Translations under genes and position numbers: made by a program
Part shown: positions 34,933-43,605 of the stretch, piece by piece
How positions within the stretch are numbered: position 1 is the first letter of the stretch
How the letters are laid out: every line of letters starts with the position of its first letter
Assembly (NCBI RefSeq): GCF_016907315.1
Contig: NZ_JAFBBS010000001.1
Coordinates: 3,038,001 to 3,102,000 of the forward strand
Reading direction: 5' to 3'
From: Microbacterium esteraromaticum
Lineage (GTDB): Bacteria; Actinomycetota; Actinomycetes; Actinomycetales; Microbacteriaceae
Length of the DNA stretch: 64,000 nucleotides
The notes under the pieces: model-generated
The model's database searches: none
What the model saw: the letters and a program-made list of their open reading frames with translations, nothing else
What the model was told of the DNA's origin: nothing

Positions 34933-35010
34933 TCCGCCCCGCCTGAACCCCGGGGCGGGGGAGGCATCTCCTCCGCCCCGGACCACCCTCTCGACGACGA
35001 CAGGAACGAC

Positions 35011-35838
35011 ATGACGCGCCGCGTTCGCATCGCCGGCCTGCTGGCCCTGCCGATGGCCTGGCTCATCGGCATCTACATCTTCTCGCTCGTCATGCTGCTG
35101 GTGACGGCGTTCTGGGTGACCGACCCGTTCACCTCGAAGGTCAAGCCCGGCTTCACCTTCGGCAACTTCGAGCAGCTGGTCGCCAACCCCGCCTACGCCT
35201 CAACGGCGCTGCGCACGTTGGGCATCGCTCTCGGGGTCACCGTGCTCTCGATCCTCATCTCTGTGCCGCTCGGCATCTTCATGGCGAAGGTCGCCTCGCC
35301 CTGGCTGCGCGCGGTGCTGGCCGTCTCGATCACGCTGCCGCTCTGGGCCGGCTACCTGGTGAAGGTCATCGCGATGCGCATCACGTTCACCGAGCAGGGC
35401 TTCTTCAACTGGATGCTCGCGCCCTTCGGCATCCGCGGTCCCGGCTTCACCGTGTTCACGGTCGTGCTCACGCTCACCTACCTGTGGCTGCCGTACATGG
35501 CCGTTCCGGTGTACACCGCGATCCGTCAGCTGCCCGCGAATCTCTTCGACGCATCGGCAGACCTCGGCGCCGGCTCGTGGCGCACCATCCGCACCATCGT
35601 CCTTCCGCTCATCAAGCCGGCGATCATCGCGGGCTCGGTGTTCACGTTCTCGCTGAGTCTCGGCGACTATCTGGTCGCGAAGTTCGTCGGCGGCGACACG
35701 CAGATGATCGGAAGCGTCATCGCCTCGAACATCAACCTGAACCCGCCTCTCGCGGCGGCGTTCTCGGTGGTCCCCATCGCCTTCGTCGTCATCTACCTGG
35801 TGAGCGTGCAGCGCACCGGCGCCCTGGAAAGGATGTGA
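35011..35838 (+). CDS. Polyamine-type ABC transporter, permease 1
   Basis: This 275-residue inner-membrane subunit (PotB-like) has six predicted helices. The cytosolic EAA loop reads ASADLGAGSWRTIRTIVLPLIKPAI, the contact site for the ATPase. It follows the binding protein by 78 bases and precedes the second permease by seven bases. The order ATPase-binding protein-permease-permease differs from potABCD, where the binding protein is last. Confidence 0.9.
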   Translation: MTRRVRIAGLLALPMAWLIGIYIFSLVMLLVTAFWVTDPFTSKVKPGFTFGNFEQLVANPAYASTALRTLGIALGVTVLSILISVPLGIFMAKVASPWLRAVLAVSITLPLWAGYLVKVIAMRITFTEQGFFNWMLAPFGIRGPGFTVFTVVLTLTYLWLPYMAVPVYTAIRQLPANLFDASADLGAGSWRTIRTIVLPLIKPAIIAGSVFTFSLSLGDYLVAKFVGGDTQMIGSVIASNINLNPPLAAAFSVVPIAFVVIYLVSVQRTGALERM

Positions 35839-35845
35839 GCCGACC

Positions 35846-36658
35846 ATGCTGAGACTGTCGCGAACCTCCAAGATCGTGCTCGGGATCATCGTCGCGGTCA
35901 TCCTCGCGTTCATGTATGTCCCGCTCATGCTCGTGGTGATGAACTCGTTCAACTCTGCCCGCATCGCCAGCTGGCCGGTCAGCGGGTTCAGCCTCGAGTG
36001 GTGGGGCCGCGCGTTCACGAGTCAGCCCGTCAGGGACGCGCTGCTCAACTCGGTGCTGGTCGCCACGGGCGCTACGGCCATCGCGCTCGTGCTGGGCACG
36101 CTCGTGGCCTTCGCTCTGCAGCGGTACCGCTTCTTCGGACAGCGAGGGGTCAACCTCCTCGTGGTGCTGCCGATCGCCCTGCCCGGAATCGTGACCGGTG
36201 TCGCGCTGAACAACACCTACAACCAGATGCTCGAGCCGATCGGCATCCAGGTCGGATTCTGGGGCATGATCATCGCCCACGGCACCTTCTGCATCGTCAT
36301 GGTCTTCAACAACGTGCTGGCACGTCTGCGGCGCATGAACCCGAGTCTCGAGGAGGCCTCGCAGGATCTCGGAGCGACTCCGTGGCAGACCTTCCGCATG
36401 GTGACGTTCCCGCAGTTCCGCAGCGCGCTGGTGGCCGGTGCCATCCTCGCCTTCGCCCTGAGCTTCGACGAGGTGTACGTGACGATCTTCACGGCTCCGC
36501 CGGGCGTCGACACGCTGCCGCTGTGGATCATGAATCAGATGGCGCGTCCCAACGAGGCGAACGTCGTGAACGTCGTCGCGACGGTCGTCATCCTGGCATC
36601 CTTCATCCCGGTGTGGGTCTCGCAGCGACTCTCACGTGACGTCGCCGACCGAGACTGA
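35846..36658 (+). CDS. Polyamine-type ABC transporter, permease 2
   Basis: This 270-residue permease (PotC-like) has six predicted helices and the EAA loop EEASQDLGATPWQTFRMVTFPQFRSALVAG. It is the last gene of the importer operon. The block FALSFDEVYVTIFTAPPGVDTLPLWI is characteristic of the PotC group. No amine catabolic gene follows; the next gene is an unrelated FKBP. Confidence 0.9.
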   Translation: MLRLSRTSKIVLGIIVAVILAFMYVPLMLVVMNSFNSARIASWPVSGFSLEWWGRAFTSQPVRDALLNSVLVATGATAIALVLGTLVAFALQRYRFFGQRGVNLLVVLPIALPGIVTGVALNNTYNQMLEPIGIQVGFWGMIIAHGTFCIVMVFNNVLARLRRMNPSLEEASQDLGATPWQTFRMVTFPQFRSALVAGAILAFALSFDEVYVTIFTAPPGVDTLPLWIMNQMARPNEANVVNVVATVVILASFIPVWVSQRLSRDVADRD

Positions 36659-36738
36659 GCGGCACGGACGGTCGCGGTTACGCGCTCAGCGGACGTCTCG
36701 CATTGACCACGGCCCGGGATGCGGGGTTGGATGGACTC

Positions 36739-37107
36739 ATGACTGAACGCACGAAGCCCGAGTTCGACGCGCCCACCGGACCCGCTCCCGCAGAGCTCGT
36801 CATCCGCGACATCATCGAGGGCGACGGCGCCGAGGCCAAGCCCGGCGACACCGTCACCGTCCACTATGCCGGTGTGGAGTACGACTCCGGTGAGGAGTTC
36901 GACTCGTCGTGGGGCCGCGGCGAGACCATCCAGTTCCCGCTGCGCGGCCTGATCCAGGGATGGCAGGACGGCATCCCCGGTATGAAGGTCGGCGGTCGCC
37001 GCGAGCTCGTGATCCCCCCGCACCTGGCCTACGGTCCGGCGGGCGCAGGTCACTTCCTCTCGGGCAAGACCCTCATCTTCATCATCGACCTCGTCGCCGT
37101 CGGCTGA
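36739..37107 (+). CDS. FKBP-type peptidyl-prolyl cis-trans isomerase
   Basis: This 122-residue single-domain FKBP lacks a signal peptide, so it works in the cytosol. GDTVTVHYAG starts the fold, FDSSWGRGETIQFPLRGLIQGWQDGIPGMKVGGRRELVIPPHLAYGPAG carries most pocket residues, and LIFIIDLVAVG ends it. The ATG at 36739 (MTERTKP) is preferred to an upstream start at 36703. A perfect 19-base-pair terminator follows. Confidence 0.92.
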   Translation: MTERTKPEFDAPTGPAPAELVIRDIIEGDGAEAKPGDTVTVHYAGVEYDSGEEFDSSWGRGETIQFPLRGLIQGWQDGIPGMKVGGRRELVIPPHLAYGPAGAGHFLSGKTLIFIIDLVAVG

Positions 37108-37121
37108 TCGACAGACGCTCT

Positions 37122-37161
37122 GAGAGAACCCCTGTCCGCCTCGGCGGACAGGGGTTCTCTC
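37122..37161 (+). terminator. Intrinsic terminator after the FKBP gene
   Basis: GAGAGAACCCCTGTCCGCC (37122-37140) pairs exactly with its complement at 37143-37161 around a two-base loop, TC. At 19 base pairs it is the longest perfect looped stem in the window. Confidence 0.85.
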
Positions 37162-37183
37162 ATGTTCTCGGACACGCCGGGAA

Positions 37184-37210
37184 TACATGCGTGTGAATGT
37201 AAGTTATCCT
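37184..37210 (+). promoter_or_regulatory. yceI-family gene promoter with inverted half-sites
   Basis: TACAT (37184-37188) and ATGTA (37197-37201) are inverted half-sites spaced by eight bases, next to a TATCCT -10 box (37205-37210). The spacing resembles MarR-type operators. No regulator gene is adjacent. Confidence 0.4.
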
Positions 37211-37255
37211 CGGTACTGCGCGAGAGCGCCCCGATGAACGTCAAGGAGAACACTT

Positions 37256-37804
37256 ATGTCGATCGAGATCCCCGGCTACCGTCCCGGCACCTGGGTCCTG
37301 GACCCCAGCCACAGCGAGGTCACCTTCAGCGTGCGCCACATGATGATCTCGAAGGTGCGCGGCTCCTTCGGCATCAAGAACGCGACCCTGATCGCTCCCG
37401 AGAACCCGCTCGAGGCCAAGGTCGAGGCCACCGTCGACGTGAGCTCGATCGACACCAATGATGAGGGACGCGACACCCACCTGCGCTCGGCCGACTTCTT
37501 CGACACCGAGAACTTCCCGACCATGGAGTTCGTGTCGACCGGTGCCCGCGTCGACGGCGGCGACTTCTATGTCGATGGCGACCTCACCATCCGCGGCATC
37601 ACGAAGCCGGTCAGCTTCGAGTTCGACTTCGGCGGCTTCGGCGCCGACCCGTGGGGCAACTACAAGGCAGGCGCGTCGGCCAAGACCGTCATCAACCGCG
37701 AGGACTTCGGCCTGACCTGGAACGCCGCTCTCGAGACCGGCGGCGTGCTCGTCGGCAAGGAGATCACGATCAACCTCGACCTGCAGGGTGCCCTGCAGGC
37801 CTGA
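37256..37804 (+). CDS. YceI family protein
   Basis: This 182-residue lipocalin-like beta barrel binds a long isoprenoid or amide lipid in its known members. WVLDPSHSEVTFSVRHMMISKVRG, the central DTRDTHLRSADFFD-like block and LTIRGITKPVSFEFDF are typical. It lacks a signal peptide, unlike E. coli YceI, so it is probably cytosolic, as in many actinobacteria. AAGGAGA lies ahead of ATG 37256. It stands alone and is convergent with an MFS transporter. Confidence 0.9.
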   Translation: MSIEIPGYRPGTWVLDPSHSEVTFSVRHMMISKVRGSFGIKNATLIAPENPLEAKVEATVDVSSIDTNDEGRDTHLRSADFFDTENFPTMEFVSTGARVDGGDFYVDGDLTIRGITKPVSFEFDFGGFGADPWGNYKAGASAKTVINREDFGLTWNAALETGGVLVGKEITINLDLQGALQA

Positions 37805-37848
37805 GACATCCGGCCCAGGACCCGGGGGCTCGAGTCGCTGCCTGCGAC

Positions 37849-39141
37849 TCAGGCCTCCGGGTTCAGTGCGTCATAGGCGCGGAAGCGCGGGGTGAGGCGC
37901 GCGATCATCGCGGCGAGGCCGATCACGAGCAGCCCGCCCAGCAGCGGCGGGAACCACAGAGTGGTGATGGTGGCCAGCGCACCCGCGTACAGGGCGCCCA
38001 GTCGCGGACCTCCGGCGACGACGATGATGAACACGCCCTGCAGGCGTCCGCGCATCGCGTCGGGCACAGCCGCCTGCATCATCGTGTTGCGGTAGATCGA
38101 GCTGATGTTGTCGGCGGCGCCTGAAAGGGCGAGCGCCACGCACGCGCCGACGATGAGCGGCACATCGGGGGTGTGCTCGGATGCCGGCGGCAGGAATGCC
38201 CCGATCAGCACGATCGCTCCGAAGAGAGCTATCGTCGCGCCGTACGCCTGGACCGCACGGGCGATGCCGGCGCCGTGCCAGCGGTACTGGACGATGCGCC
38301 CCGAGAACAGGCTCGACACGAAGGTCCCGACGGCGACCGATGCCGTGAGCAGGCCGGTCGTCACCGCGCCTCCGCCGAGAAGGACCGTGCCGAGGGCGGG
38401 GTAGAGGGCGAGAGGGTTGCCGAACGTCATCGCCGCGATGTCGAGCAGGTACTGGGCGCGGATGTTCCCGGCACGGCGCAGGAAGCGCCAGCCGTCGACG
38501 AGCGATGCCAGACCAGGACGCACGACGGCGCCCTCGGGCAGCAGTGCGGGCAGGGTCCAGAGGCCCAGGAACATGCACAGCATGAGGATCACGTCGATCG
38601 TGTAGGTCCACCCGAATCCGGTGAGCGCCACCAGCATCCCGGCCACGGCGGGGCCCACCATGACCGTGAGTCCGAAGGCGACGCCGTTGAGCGCGGACGC
38701 TGCGGCGAGCTGAGTGAGCGGGATCAGCCGCGGCACGATGGCGGTCCGCGTGGCCATTCCGACCGAGTTCGCGGCGGCGATGATCATGCTGAGCCCGTAC
38801 AGCCACCAGATCGTCTCGGTTCCGGTCCAGGTCAGCACCGTGAGAAGGGCGGTCGCCGCGAAGGCGATCGTCGCCGCGATCAGCGCGACGCGGCGCCGGT
38901 CGAACGCGTCGGCCAGCATGCCCCCGTAGAGTCCGGCGAGGACCATCGGCACGAGTCCCGCGACGGCGATCATCGAGACGGCGAACGTGCTGCCGGTCAG
39001 CTCGAAGACGTGCAGCATGACGGTGACGATGGTCAGCTGTCCGCCGATGCCGGCCAGCGCCGAGCCGATCCACATGCGGGCGAATGCGGGGCTGGTCCTG
39101 AGGGGAGTGAGATCGATCAGATGAGCGCGGGAGAACTGCAC
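37849..39141 (-). CDS. MFS transporter
   Basis: This 430-residue major facilitator protein has about 12 membrane helices and the [12 protein letters not shown] loop (motif A-like) between helices 2 and 3. The N-terminal [25 protein letters not shown] start and the domain layout match the EntS/enterobactin-exporter or macrolide-efflux-like group of MFS_3. The substrate is unknown. The start is GTG 39141, six bases after TAGCCT (leaderless). Confidence 0.88.
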   Translation of the reverse strand: MQFSRAHLIDLTPLRTSPAFARMWIGSALAGIGGQLTIVTVMLHVFELTGSTFAVSMIAVAGLVPMVLAGLYGGMLADAFDRRRVALIAATIAFAATALLTVLTWTGTETIWWLYGLSMIIAAANSVGMATRTAIVPRLIPLTQLAAASALNGVAFGLTVMVGPAVAGMLVALTGFGWTYTIDVILMLCMFLGLWTLPALLPEGAVVRPGLASLVDGWRFLRRAGNIRAQYLLDIAAMTFGNPLALYPALGTVLLGGGAVTTGLLTASVAVGTFVSSLFSGRIVQYRWHGAGIARAVQAYGATIALFGAIVLIGAFLPPASEHTPDVPLIVGACVALALSGAADNISSIYRNTMMQAAVPDAMRGRLQGVFIIVVAGGPRLGALYAGALATITTLWFPPLLGGLLVIGLAAMIARLTPRFRAYDALNPEA

Positions 39142-39182
39142 TCACCGAGGCTATCGGTGCGCGTTCCATGCGGCTGGATGCT

Positions 39183-39280
39183 GTAAGCTGTTCAGGTTGC
39201 CGTTTGATCGGCCGCGGATAAAGAGAGCCCACGCATTCGGCGTCGGGCACCGCGCAACAAGCAGAGAGGGGATCGAATCT
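39183..39280 (+). promoter_or_regulatory. rpsO promoter and leader
   Basis: TAAGCT at 39183-39188 is a good -10 box. The predicted leader is about 85 bases, long for this genome, and could hold the S15 autoregulatory site. I see no clear pseudoknot by eye. GAGAGGGGA is the likely ribosome binding site. Confidence 0.45.
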
Positions 39281-39550
39281 ATGGCACTGGAAGCAGACGT
39301 CAAGAAGGCGATCATCGAAGAGTACGCGACGCACCCCGGTGACACCGGATCCCCCGAGGTGCAGGTCGCAATGCTGACGCAGCGCATCAAGGACCTCACC
39401 GAGCACCTCAAGGAGCACAAGCACGACCACCACTCGCGTCGTGGTCTGTTCCTGCTCGTCGGTCAGCGCCGTCGCCTGCTGGGTTACCTGCAGGACGTCG
39501 ACATCAACCGTTACCGCTCGCTCATCGAGCGCCTCGGTCTTCGTCGGTAA
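39281..39550 (+). CDS. rpsO: 30S ribosomal protein S15
   Basis: This 89-residue protein has exactly the usual S15 length. It binds the 16S rRNA three-way junction early in 30S assembly. [51 protein letters not shown] is the family signature. The frame is open further upstream, but ATG 39281 fits the family. In many bacteria pnp follows rpsO directly; here pnp lies about 9 kb downstream. Confidence 0.97.
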   Translation: MALEADVKKAIIEEYATHPGDTGSPEVQVAMLTQRIKDLTEHLKEHKHDHHSRRGLFLLVGQRRRLLGYLQDVDINRYRSLIERLGLRR

Positions 39551-39583
39551 TCGACCAGCGTTCAATCGCGCAGAACATTCTTG

Positions 39584-39612
39584 GAGAGCCGCCCACGGTG
39601 TGGGCGGCTCTC
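39584..39612 (+). terminator. rpsO terminator
   Basis: GAGAGCCGCCCAC (39584-39596) pairs exactly with GTGGGCGGCTCTC (39600-39612) around the loop GGT. It is 34 bases after the rpsO stop. Confidence 0.8.
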
Positions 39613-39621
39613 GTCATATGT

Positions 39622-39657
39622 GCGGGCGCCTGCCCCTCGAAAGGGGCAGGCGCCCGC
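39622..39657. terminator. Second terminator hairpin before the truncated amidohydrolase
   Basis: GCGGGCGCCTGCCCCT (39622-39637) pairs exactly with its complement at 39642-39657 around the loop CGAA. It lies just beyond the minus-strand stop at 39665-39667 and probably ended transcription of that gene. Confidence 0.75.
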
Positions 39658-39664
39658 CGCAGGC

Positions 39665-40356
39665 TCAGAGCCCGACGACCTGCAGTCCGTCCGCGACCAC
39701 TCGTCCGTCGTGGATGACCGTGCGGTCGTCGCCTCGATCCATCACCGCGCTGGTGGGCGTCTCGCCGTCTACCAGCAGCAGATCGGCGCGGTCGCCGACC
39801 GCCGCACCCGGTCGCTCACCGGGGCCGGTGGGGCGGGGTGAGTCGTGCGACATGATGCTCGCGCCGCCCATCGTGCCGACGGCGAGGGCCAGTTCGATCA
39901 GGTCATCGCGACGGAAGCCGTTGACGAAGGCGAGCTGCCATGTGCGATCCAGCATGTCGCAGTTGCCGTACGGGCTCCAATAGTCACGCTGGCCGTCCTC
40001 GCCGAGGCCGACGCGCACGCCCGCTTCGACGAGCTGTACGAGGGAGAGGTGGTTGCTCGTCGACGGGGCGACGGTGGCCATCGAGATGTCGAGCTCGGCG
40101 AACGTGTCGATCAGCCGGCGGCTGGTCGCCTCGTCGACAGCGCCCAGGTCATACGCGTGCGACATCGTGACCTTGCCCTGCATGCCCAGGGCGCGGGTGC
40201 GCTCGATCACGAGGTCCGTGCTGAACACCCCGAGATGGCCGGGCTCATGAAGATGGATGTCGACCTCGACCTGGTACTTCTCTGCGAGGCCGAACACGAT
40301 GTCGAGATGCCTGGCGGGATCGCGGTCGAGCATCGACGGGTCGATGCCGCCCATCA
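39665..40356 (-). pseudogene. Amidohydrolase (cytosine deaminase-like), N-terminus missing
   Basis: About 230 residues match the C-terminal half of a cytosine-deaminase-type amidohydrolase: VDIHLHEPG, KVTMSHAYDLG and LGEDGQRDYWSPYGNCDML carry the later metal and substrate residues, and a C-terminal beta domain ends it. The family is about 400 residues, and the first ~165, with the HxH metal site, are gone. Upstream of about 40356 the minus-strand frame continues to 40441 but there it is only the antisense of another amidohydrolase fragment on the plus strand. The product cannot be an active deaminase. Confidence 0.8.
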
Positions 40357-40359
40357 CCT

Positions 40360-40550
40360 GCCTTACGATGGTCGGAGGCCGGGTGGTGATGCGCGACGGT
40401 CTGATCGACGGCATCGACCTCGAGACCGTGCGCGCCGACACGCAGGCTCTGTTCGCGAAGATGCGGGCCGCCTACCCGCGTCGCGCGTACCGGCAGGGCA
40501 CCGTCGATGAGCTGTTCCCGCCGGTGTTCCCCGTGCGCGAGCAGGTGTGA
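40360..40550 (+). pseudogene. Amidohydrolase C-terminal fragment
   Basis: This is the last ~63 residues of a second amidohydrolase of the ATZ/TRZ/chlorohydrolase type: MVGGRVVMRDGLIDGIDLE is the C-terminal beta strand pair where the protein returns to the composite domain, followed by helix ETVRADTQALFAKMRAAYP and a DELFPPVFPV tail. The catalytic barrel is missing. Upstream of about 40360 the plus strand is the antisense of the minus-strand amidohydrolase. A frame is open from 40257, but its first ~35 codons have no homology. The GntR gene follows after 52 bases. Confidence 0.75.
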
Positions 40551-40602
40551 CGCCGCCGGATCGGGGCGACGAGTCGGAGCAGGCGGGAGAAGGAGACACC
40601 AG

Positions 40603-41265
40603 ATGAGTCTGATGGCGACGAGTGCTGACGGATCCGCCGTCGCGGATCGCGTGTATCGCGACCTCCTTCGCACGATCATCCAGGGCGAGCTCAAACCCGG
40701 CGAATGGCTCAAGGAGCGCGAGCTCTCCGAGCGGTTCAACGTGTCTCGCGTGCCTGTCAGGCAGGCGCTGCAGCGGCTCGAGGGTGAGGGCTTCGTGCTG
40801 ATGTCCCGCCATCGCGGTGCGACCCTCACTCCCATCACCCGCGGCGACGTCGAGGAGATCTTCGACGCGCGGCTGTGCATCGAGCCGTACGCGGCGCGCC
40901 GGGCGGCTCAGCGTGTGGGCGGCGGCCTCGACAGCGCCGACCGCCTGCGTGAGATCTTCGACGCGGTTCACCCGGCCGCCGGAGGCGTCAGCGAGTCGAG
41001 CCTCGCCTTTCACCTCGAGATCGTGCGTCTCTCAGGCAACCGCATCCTCGAGCGCAGTCTGCGGCCGATGCTGGGGCGCATGGACTGGATCTTCCACGTC
41101 GCTCAGACCACCATGGCCAGCGAGCACGCCGAGGATCACCGGCAGATCCTGGCGTCCATCGTCGCGGGGCGGGGAGAGGTCGCGGCGGCCCAGTCGTACG
41201 CGCATCTCGATCAGGCCAGGGGTCAGATCCTCGACGCGCTCGCCGTTGAGCTGGCCTGGGACTGA
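40603..41265 (+). CDS. GntR family (FCD) transcriptional regulator
   Basis: This 220-residue regulator has a winged helix-turn-helix at about residues 10-75 (GEWLKERELSERFNVSRVPVRQALQRLEGEGF) and a complete FCD domain with its metal ligands: FHLEIVRLSGN, EHAEDHRQIL and the last His in AHLDQARG. Such regulators respond to small carboxylates or amino compounds. It lies downstream of the amidohydrolase fragment on the same strand and probably once controlled that locus. GAAGGAGA precedes ATG 40603. Confidence 0.9.
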   Translation: MSLMATSADGSAVADRVYRDLLRTIIQGELKPGEWLKERELSERFNVSRVPVRQALQRLEGEGFVLMSRHRGATLTPITRGDVEEIFDARLCIEPYAARRAAQRVGGGLDSADRLREIFDAVHPAAGGVSESSLAFHLEIVRLSGNRILERSLRPMLGRMDWIFHVAQTTMASEHAEDHRQILASIVAGRGEVAAAQSYAHLDQARGQILDALAVELAWD

Positions 41266-41272
41266 GCCGGCC

Positions 41273-42286
41273 TCAGGCGGTTTCCGCGGCCGCTCCGATG
41301 AGCTCGGCGTGATGGATGGCTGCGACGTCGGGGTGCGCACGAAGGCGCGACTTGAGGGCGTTCTCGCCGTAGAGACTGTGGATCGGGTTCCCGGGATCCT
41401 GCGTGACGCCGCGCGCGTGCACGGCGAGCTCAGCGGGAAGCTCGATCAGGGGCAGTTGGGTGTCGAGTGCCGGGTTGAAGAAGAACGGGATCGACAGGCG
41501 GTCGTGCGGTGCGCGCGGAGACACCACGCGGTGGTTGGTCGCCTTGAGATAGCCGTTCGTCGCATACTCGAGCAGCTCGCCGATGTTCACCACGAAAGCG
41601 CCATCCACGGGCGGGGCGTCGACCCACTCGCCGTCGCGCTCGACCTGAAGCCCGCCGCGGCCGGGCTCGACCCAGAGCAGGGTGAGCACACCGCTGTCCT
41701 TGTGCGCGCCGACGCCCTGCTGGGGCAGTGGATCGTTCGTTCCGGGGTAGCGCACGATCTTGATCAGGGTGGAGGGCTCACCGAAGTGGTCGTCGAAATA
41801 CGACTCCTCGGCACCCAGCGCGAGTGCCCAGGCGCGAAGCAGCCGGCGGGAGATCGCTGACAGGGCCGCGTGCCACTCTGCGACGATCTCACGCAGTTCC
41901 GGCTGGGCTTCCGGCCAGAGGTTGGGCCCGATGAGCCGGTTGAACGCGGGGCCGCCTTCGACGGCGTCGCGCTCCGGCCCGATGTCGATCTGCTCTCGCC
42001 AGTCGACGGCGCCCTTGGTGCGCTCGCCGCCGACGCGCGTGTACCCGCGGAAGTGCGGGCTCTTGATGTTCTCGATCGCGAGCTTGTCGTCGTCGGGCAG
42101 GGCGAAGAAGTCTCGCGCGGCTCGGTGCAGTCGGTGCTCGAGTTCGCTCGGGATGCCTGTCCCCGTGAGGTAGAAGAAGCCGACATCACGGGTGGCGGCG
42201 CGCAGGTCGGCGCGGAAGCGTGCTGCGGCTTCGTCGCCGGCATCCAGCTGGGAGAGGTCGAGGACGGGAAGGTTCAGCTCGGTCAT
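41273..42286 (-). CDS. Isopenicillin N synthase family (2OG/Fe(II)-type) oxygenase
   Basis: This 337-residue double-stranded beta-helix enzyme has the iron triad His195, Asp197 and His252 (HKDSG and NHRVV) and the R-x-S pair Arg263/Ser265 that binds the 2-oxoglutarate carboxylate. The N-terminal GFFYLTGTGIP and HGRGYT-like blocks match the DIOX_N/IPNS family. The substrate is unknown; neighbours suggest modified purine or pyrimidine-like compounds at most. TACCGT and six bases precede ATG 42286 on the minus strand (leaderless). It is convergent with the GntR gene (seven bases apart). Confidence 0.88.
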   Translation of the reverse strand: MTELNLPVLDLSQLDAGDEAAARFRADLRAATRDVGFFYLTGTGIPSELEHRLHRAARDFFALPDDDKLAIENIKSPHFRGYTRVGGERTKGAVDWREQIDIGPERDAVEGGPAFNRLIGPNLWPEAQPELREIVAEWHAALSAISRRLLRAWALALGAEESYFDDHFGEPSTLIKIVRYPGTNDPLPQQGVGAHKDSGVLTLLWVEPGRGGLQVERDGEWVDAPPVDGAFVVNIGELLEYATNGYLKATNHRVVSPRAPHDRLSIPFFFNPALDTQLPLIELPAELAVHARGVTQDPGNPIHSLYGENALKSRLRAHPDVAAIHHAELIGAAAETA

Positions 42287-42354
42287 GGGTCGACGGTAGA
42301 GCGCACCGCCATGACGGTGCAGGAATGTTGCCTTGTCTTACCTGATGACAGCGG

Positions 42355-43488
42355 TCAGCGACTGCGCCTCGACCCGGTCGGGTCGTTGCGGTGGTCGCCG
42401 CCGGCGGTGAGCTCGGCGTCGCGGAACATCCATCGGGGGCGCGGCTCGATCAGCGGGCGGAAGAGCCTGCGTACCGGCTTCGACGACAGTGCGAAGGCGA
42501 TGCCGACGGAGATGACGATGATGAGCGGAAGCCAGATCCACGTCGGGTCGAGACCGCGCAGAACGCCCGATTCCCGGAAGGGGTACAGCACGAAGGAATG
42601 CAGCAGATAGACGTACATCGTGTACTGGCCGAGCGTCGTCCACCGCTGCTGCCTGCGAGGCAGGAGCGCGAAGAAGCTGGCGCTGAGCAGGATCGCGAGC
42701 GCGATCAGCCCGAGCCGGATGCCGCCGGCCCACCACTGCTCGCCTGCGAGATCGGCGTAGGAGTCGTCGTAGAAGAGCCAGTGCCGCAGATCGATCGCCA
42801 CCCAGACGTCGAGCCAGCGCCAGCACGCGAACCCCCAGGCGGCGAGCAGGGTCACCGCGACCGCTCGCACCCACCAGGGCCGGTTCTCGATCAGGTTCAG
42901 ACGCCGTACGACATCGCGTTCTCGGAGCCACCAGCCGAGGGTGAAGAAGAACATCAGCCCGAGCGTGCGCGAGAGGGAGAACGTGCTGTCGATGTTGGTG
43001 AGGTAGCCGACGCCGATCGAGATCGCCAGCGCCCAGGCGAGCGGCCAGCGCAGCAGCGCCAGATAGGGGAGGACGAGGCGGAAGATGCCGAGCGCGATGA
43101 GGAACCACAGTGTCCAGGACGGCTGAGTGAGGTTCGGGTCCGCCCGGCCCTCGACCAGCCACTTCGTCAGCGTCCACAGTCCTTCGAAGATCACGTACGG
43201 CACGAGGATGTCGGTGATCACGCGGGCCATCTGCCGCCTGGTGGGGCTGCCGGCCTTCGAGAAGTAGCCGGAGATGATGGCGAACGCCGGCATGTGGAAG
43301 GCGTACACCCAGAGGTAGAAGGCATACGACACGCCGGAGTCGTAGATGAGTCGCTGCGTGCCGTGGCCGATCACGACCAGCACGATGCATGCGAAGCGGG
43401 CGTTGTCCCAGAAGGGAACCCGACGACGGGGGCGGCCGATCGTGCCGGTGGAGGTCGTCACGGGCGGATGCTGATCGGCACTGCTCAT
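42355..43488 (-). CDS. Acyltransferase family membrane protein (acyltransferase 3)
   Basis: This 377-residue protein has about ten membrane helices of the acyltransferase 3/OafA-YrhL fold. RVPFWDNARFACIVLVVIGHG contains the family's Arg and catalytic His near the first helix. The lack of a C-terminal SGNH domain and the fucose-4-O-acetylase-like pattern (YAFHMPAFAIISGYFSK) suggest O-acylation of a cell-envelope sugar. Acceptor unknown. TAGCCT and six bases precede ATG 43488 (leaderless). It is divergent from the flavin oxidoreductase. Confidence 0.85.
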   Translation of the reverse strand: MSSADQHPPVTTSTGTIGRPRRRVPFWDNARFACIVLVVIGHGTQRLIYDSGVSYAFYLWVYAFHMPAFAIISGYFSKAGSPTRRQMARVITDILVPYVIFEGLWTLTKWLVEGRADPNLTQPSWTLWFLIALGIFRLVLPYLALLRWPLAWALAISIGVGYLTNIDSTFSLSRTLGLMFFFTLGWWLRERDVVRRLNLIENRPWWVRAVAVTLLAAWGFACWRWLDVWVAIDLRHWLFYDDSYADLAGEQWWAGGIRLGLIALAILLSASFFALLPRRQQRWTTLGQYTMYVYLLHSFVLYPFRESGVLRGLDPTWIWLPLIIVISVGIAFALSSKPVRRLFRPLIEPRPRWMFRDAELTAGGDHRNDPTGSRRSR

Positions 43489-43553
43489 GGGTCGAGGCTA
43501 GCGGCTGCGGATATGCGGGAATACTGTTGCGGCTTCGGCGTTTCACCAAGTAC

Positions 43554-43570
43554 ATTCAAATGAATAGAAC
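43554..43570 (+). promoter_or_regulatory. Promoter with inverted repeat before the flavin oxidoreductase
   Basis: ATTCA (43554-43558) and TGAAT (43561-43565) are inverted around AA, and TAGAAC (43565-43570) is a possible -10 box that overlaps the right arm. This looks like a repressor site over the core promoter. No regulator is adjacent. Confidence 0.4.
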
Positions 43571-43605
43571 GGAAGCCCCAGGGCATCCGGAGCGGAGAGA
43601 GAACA

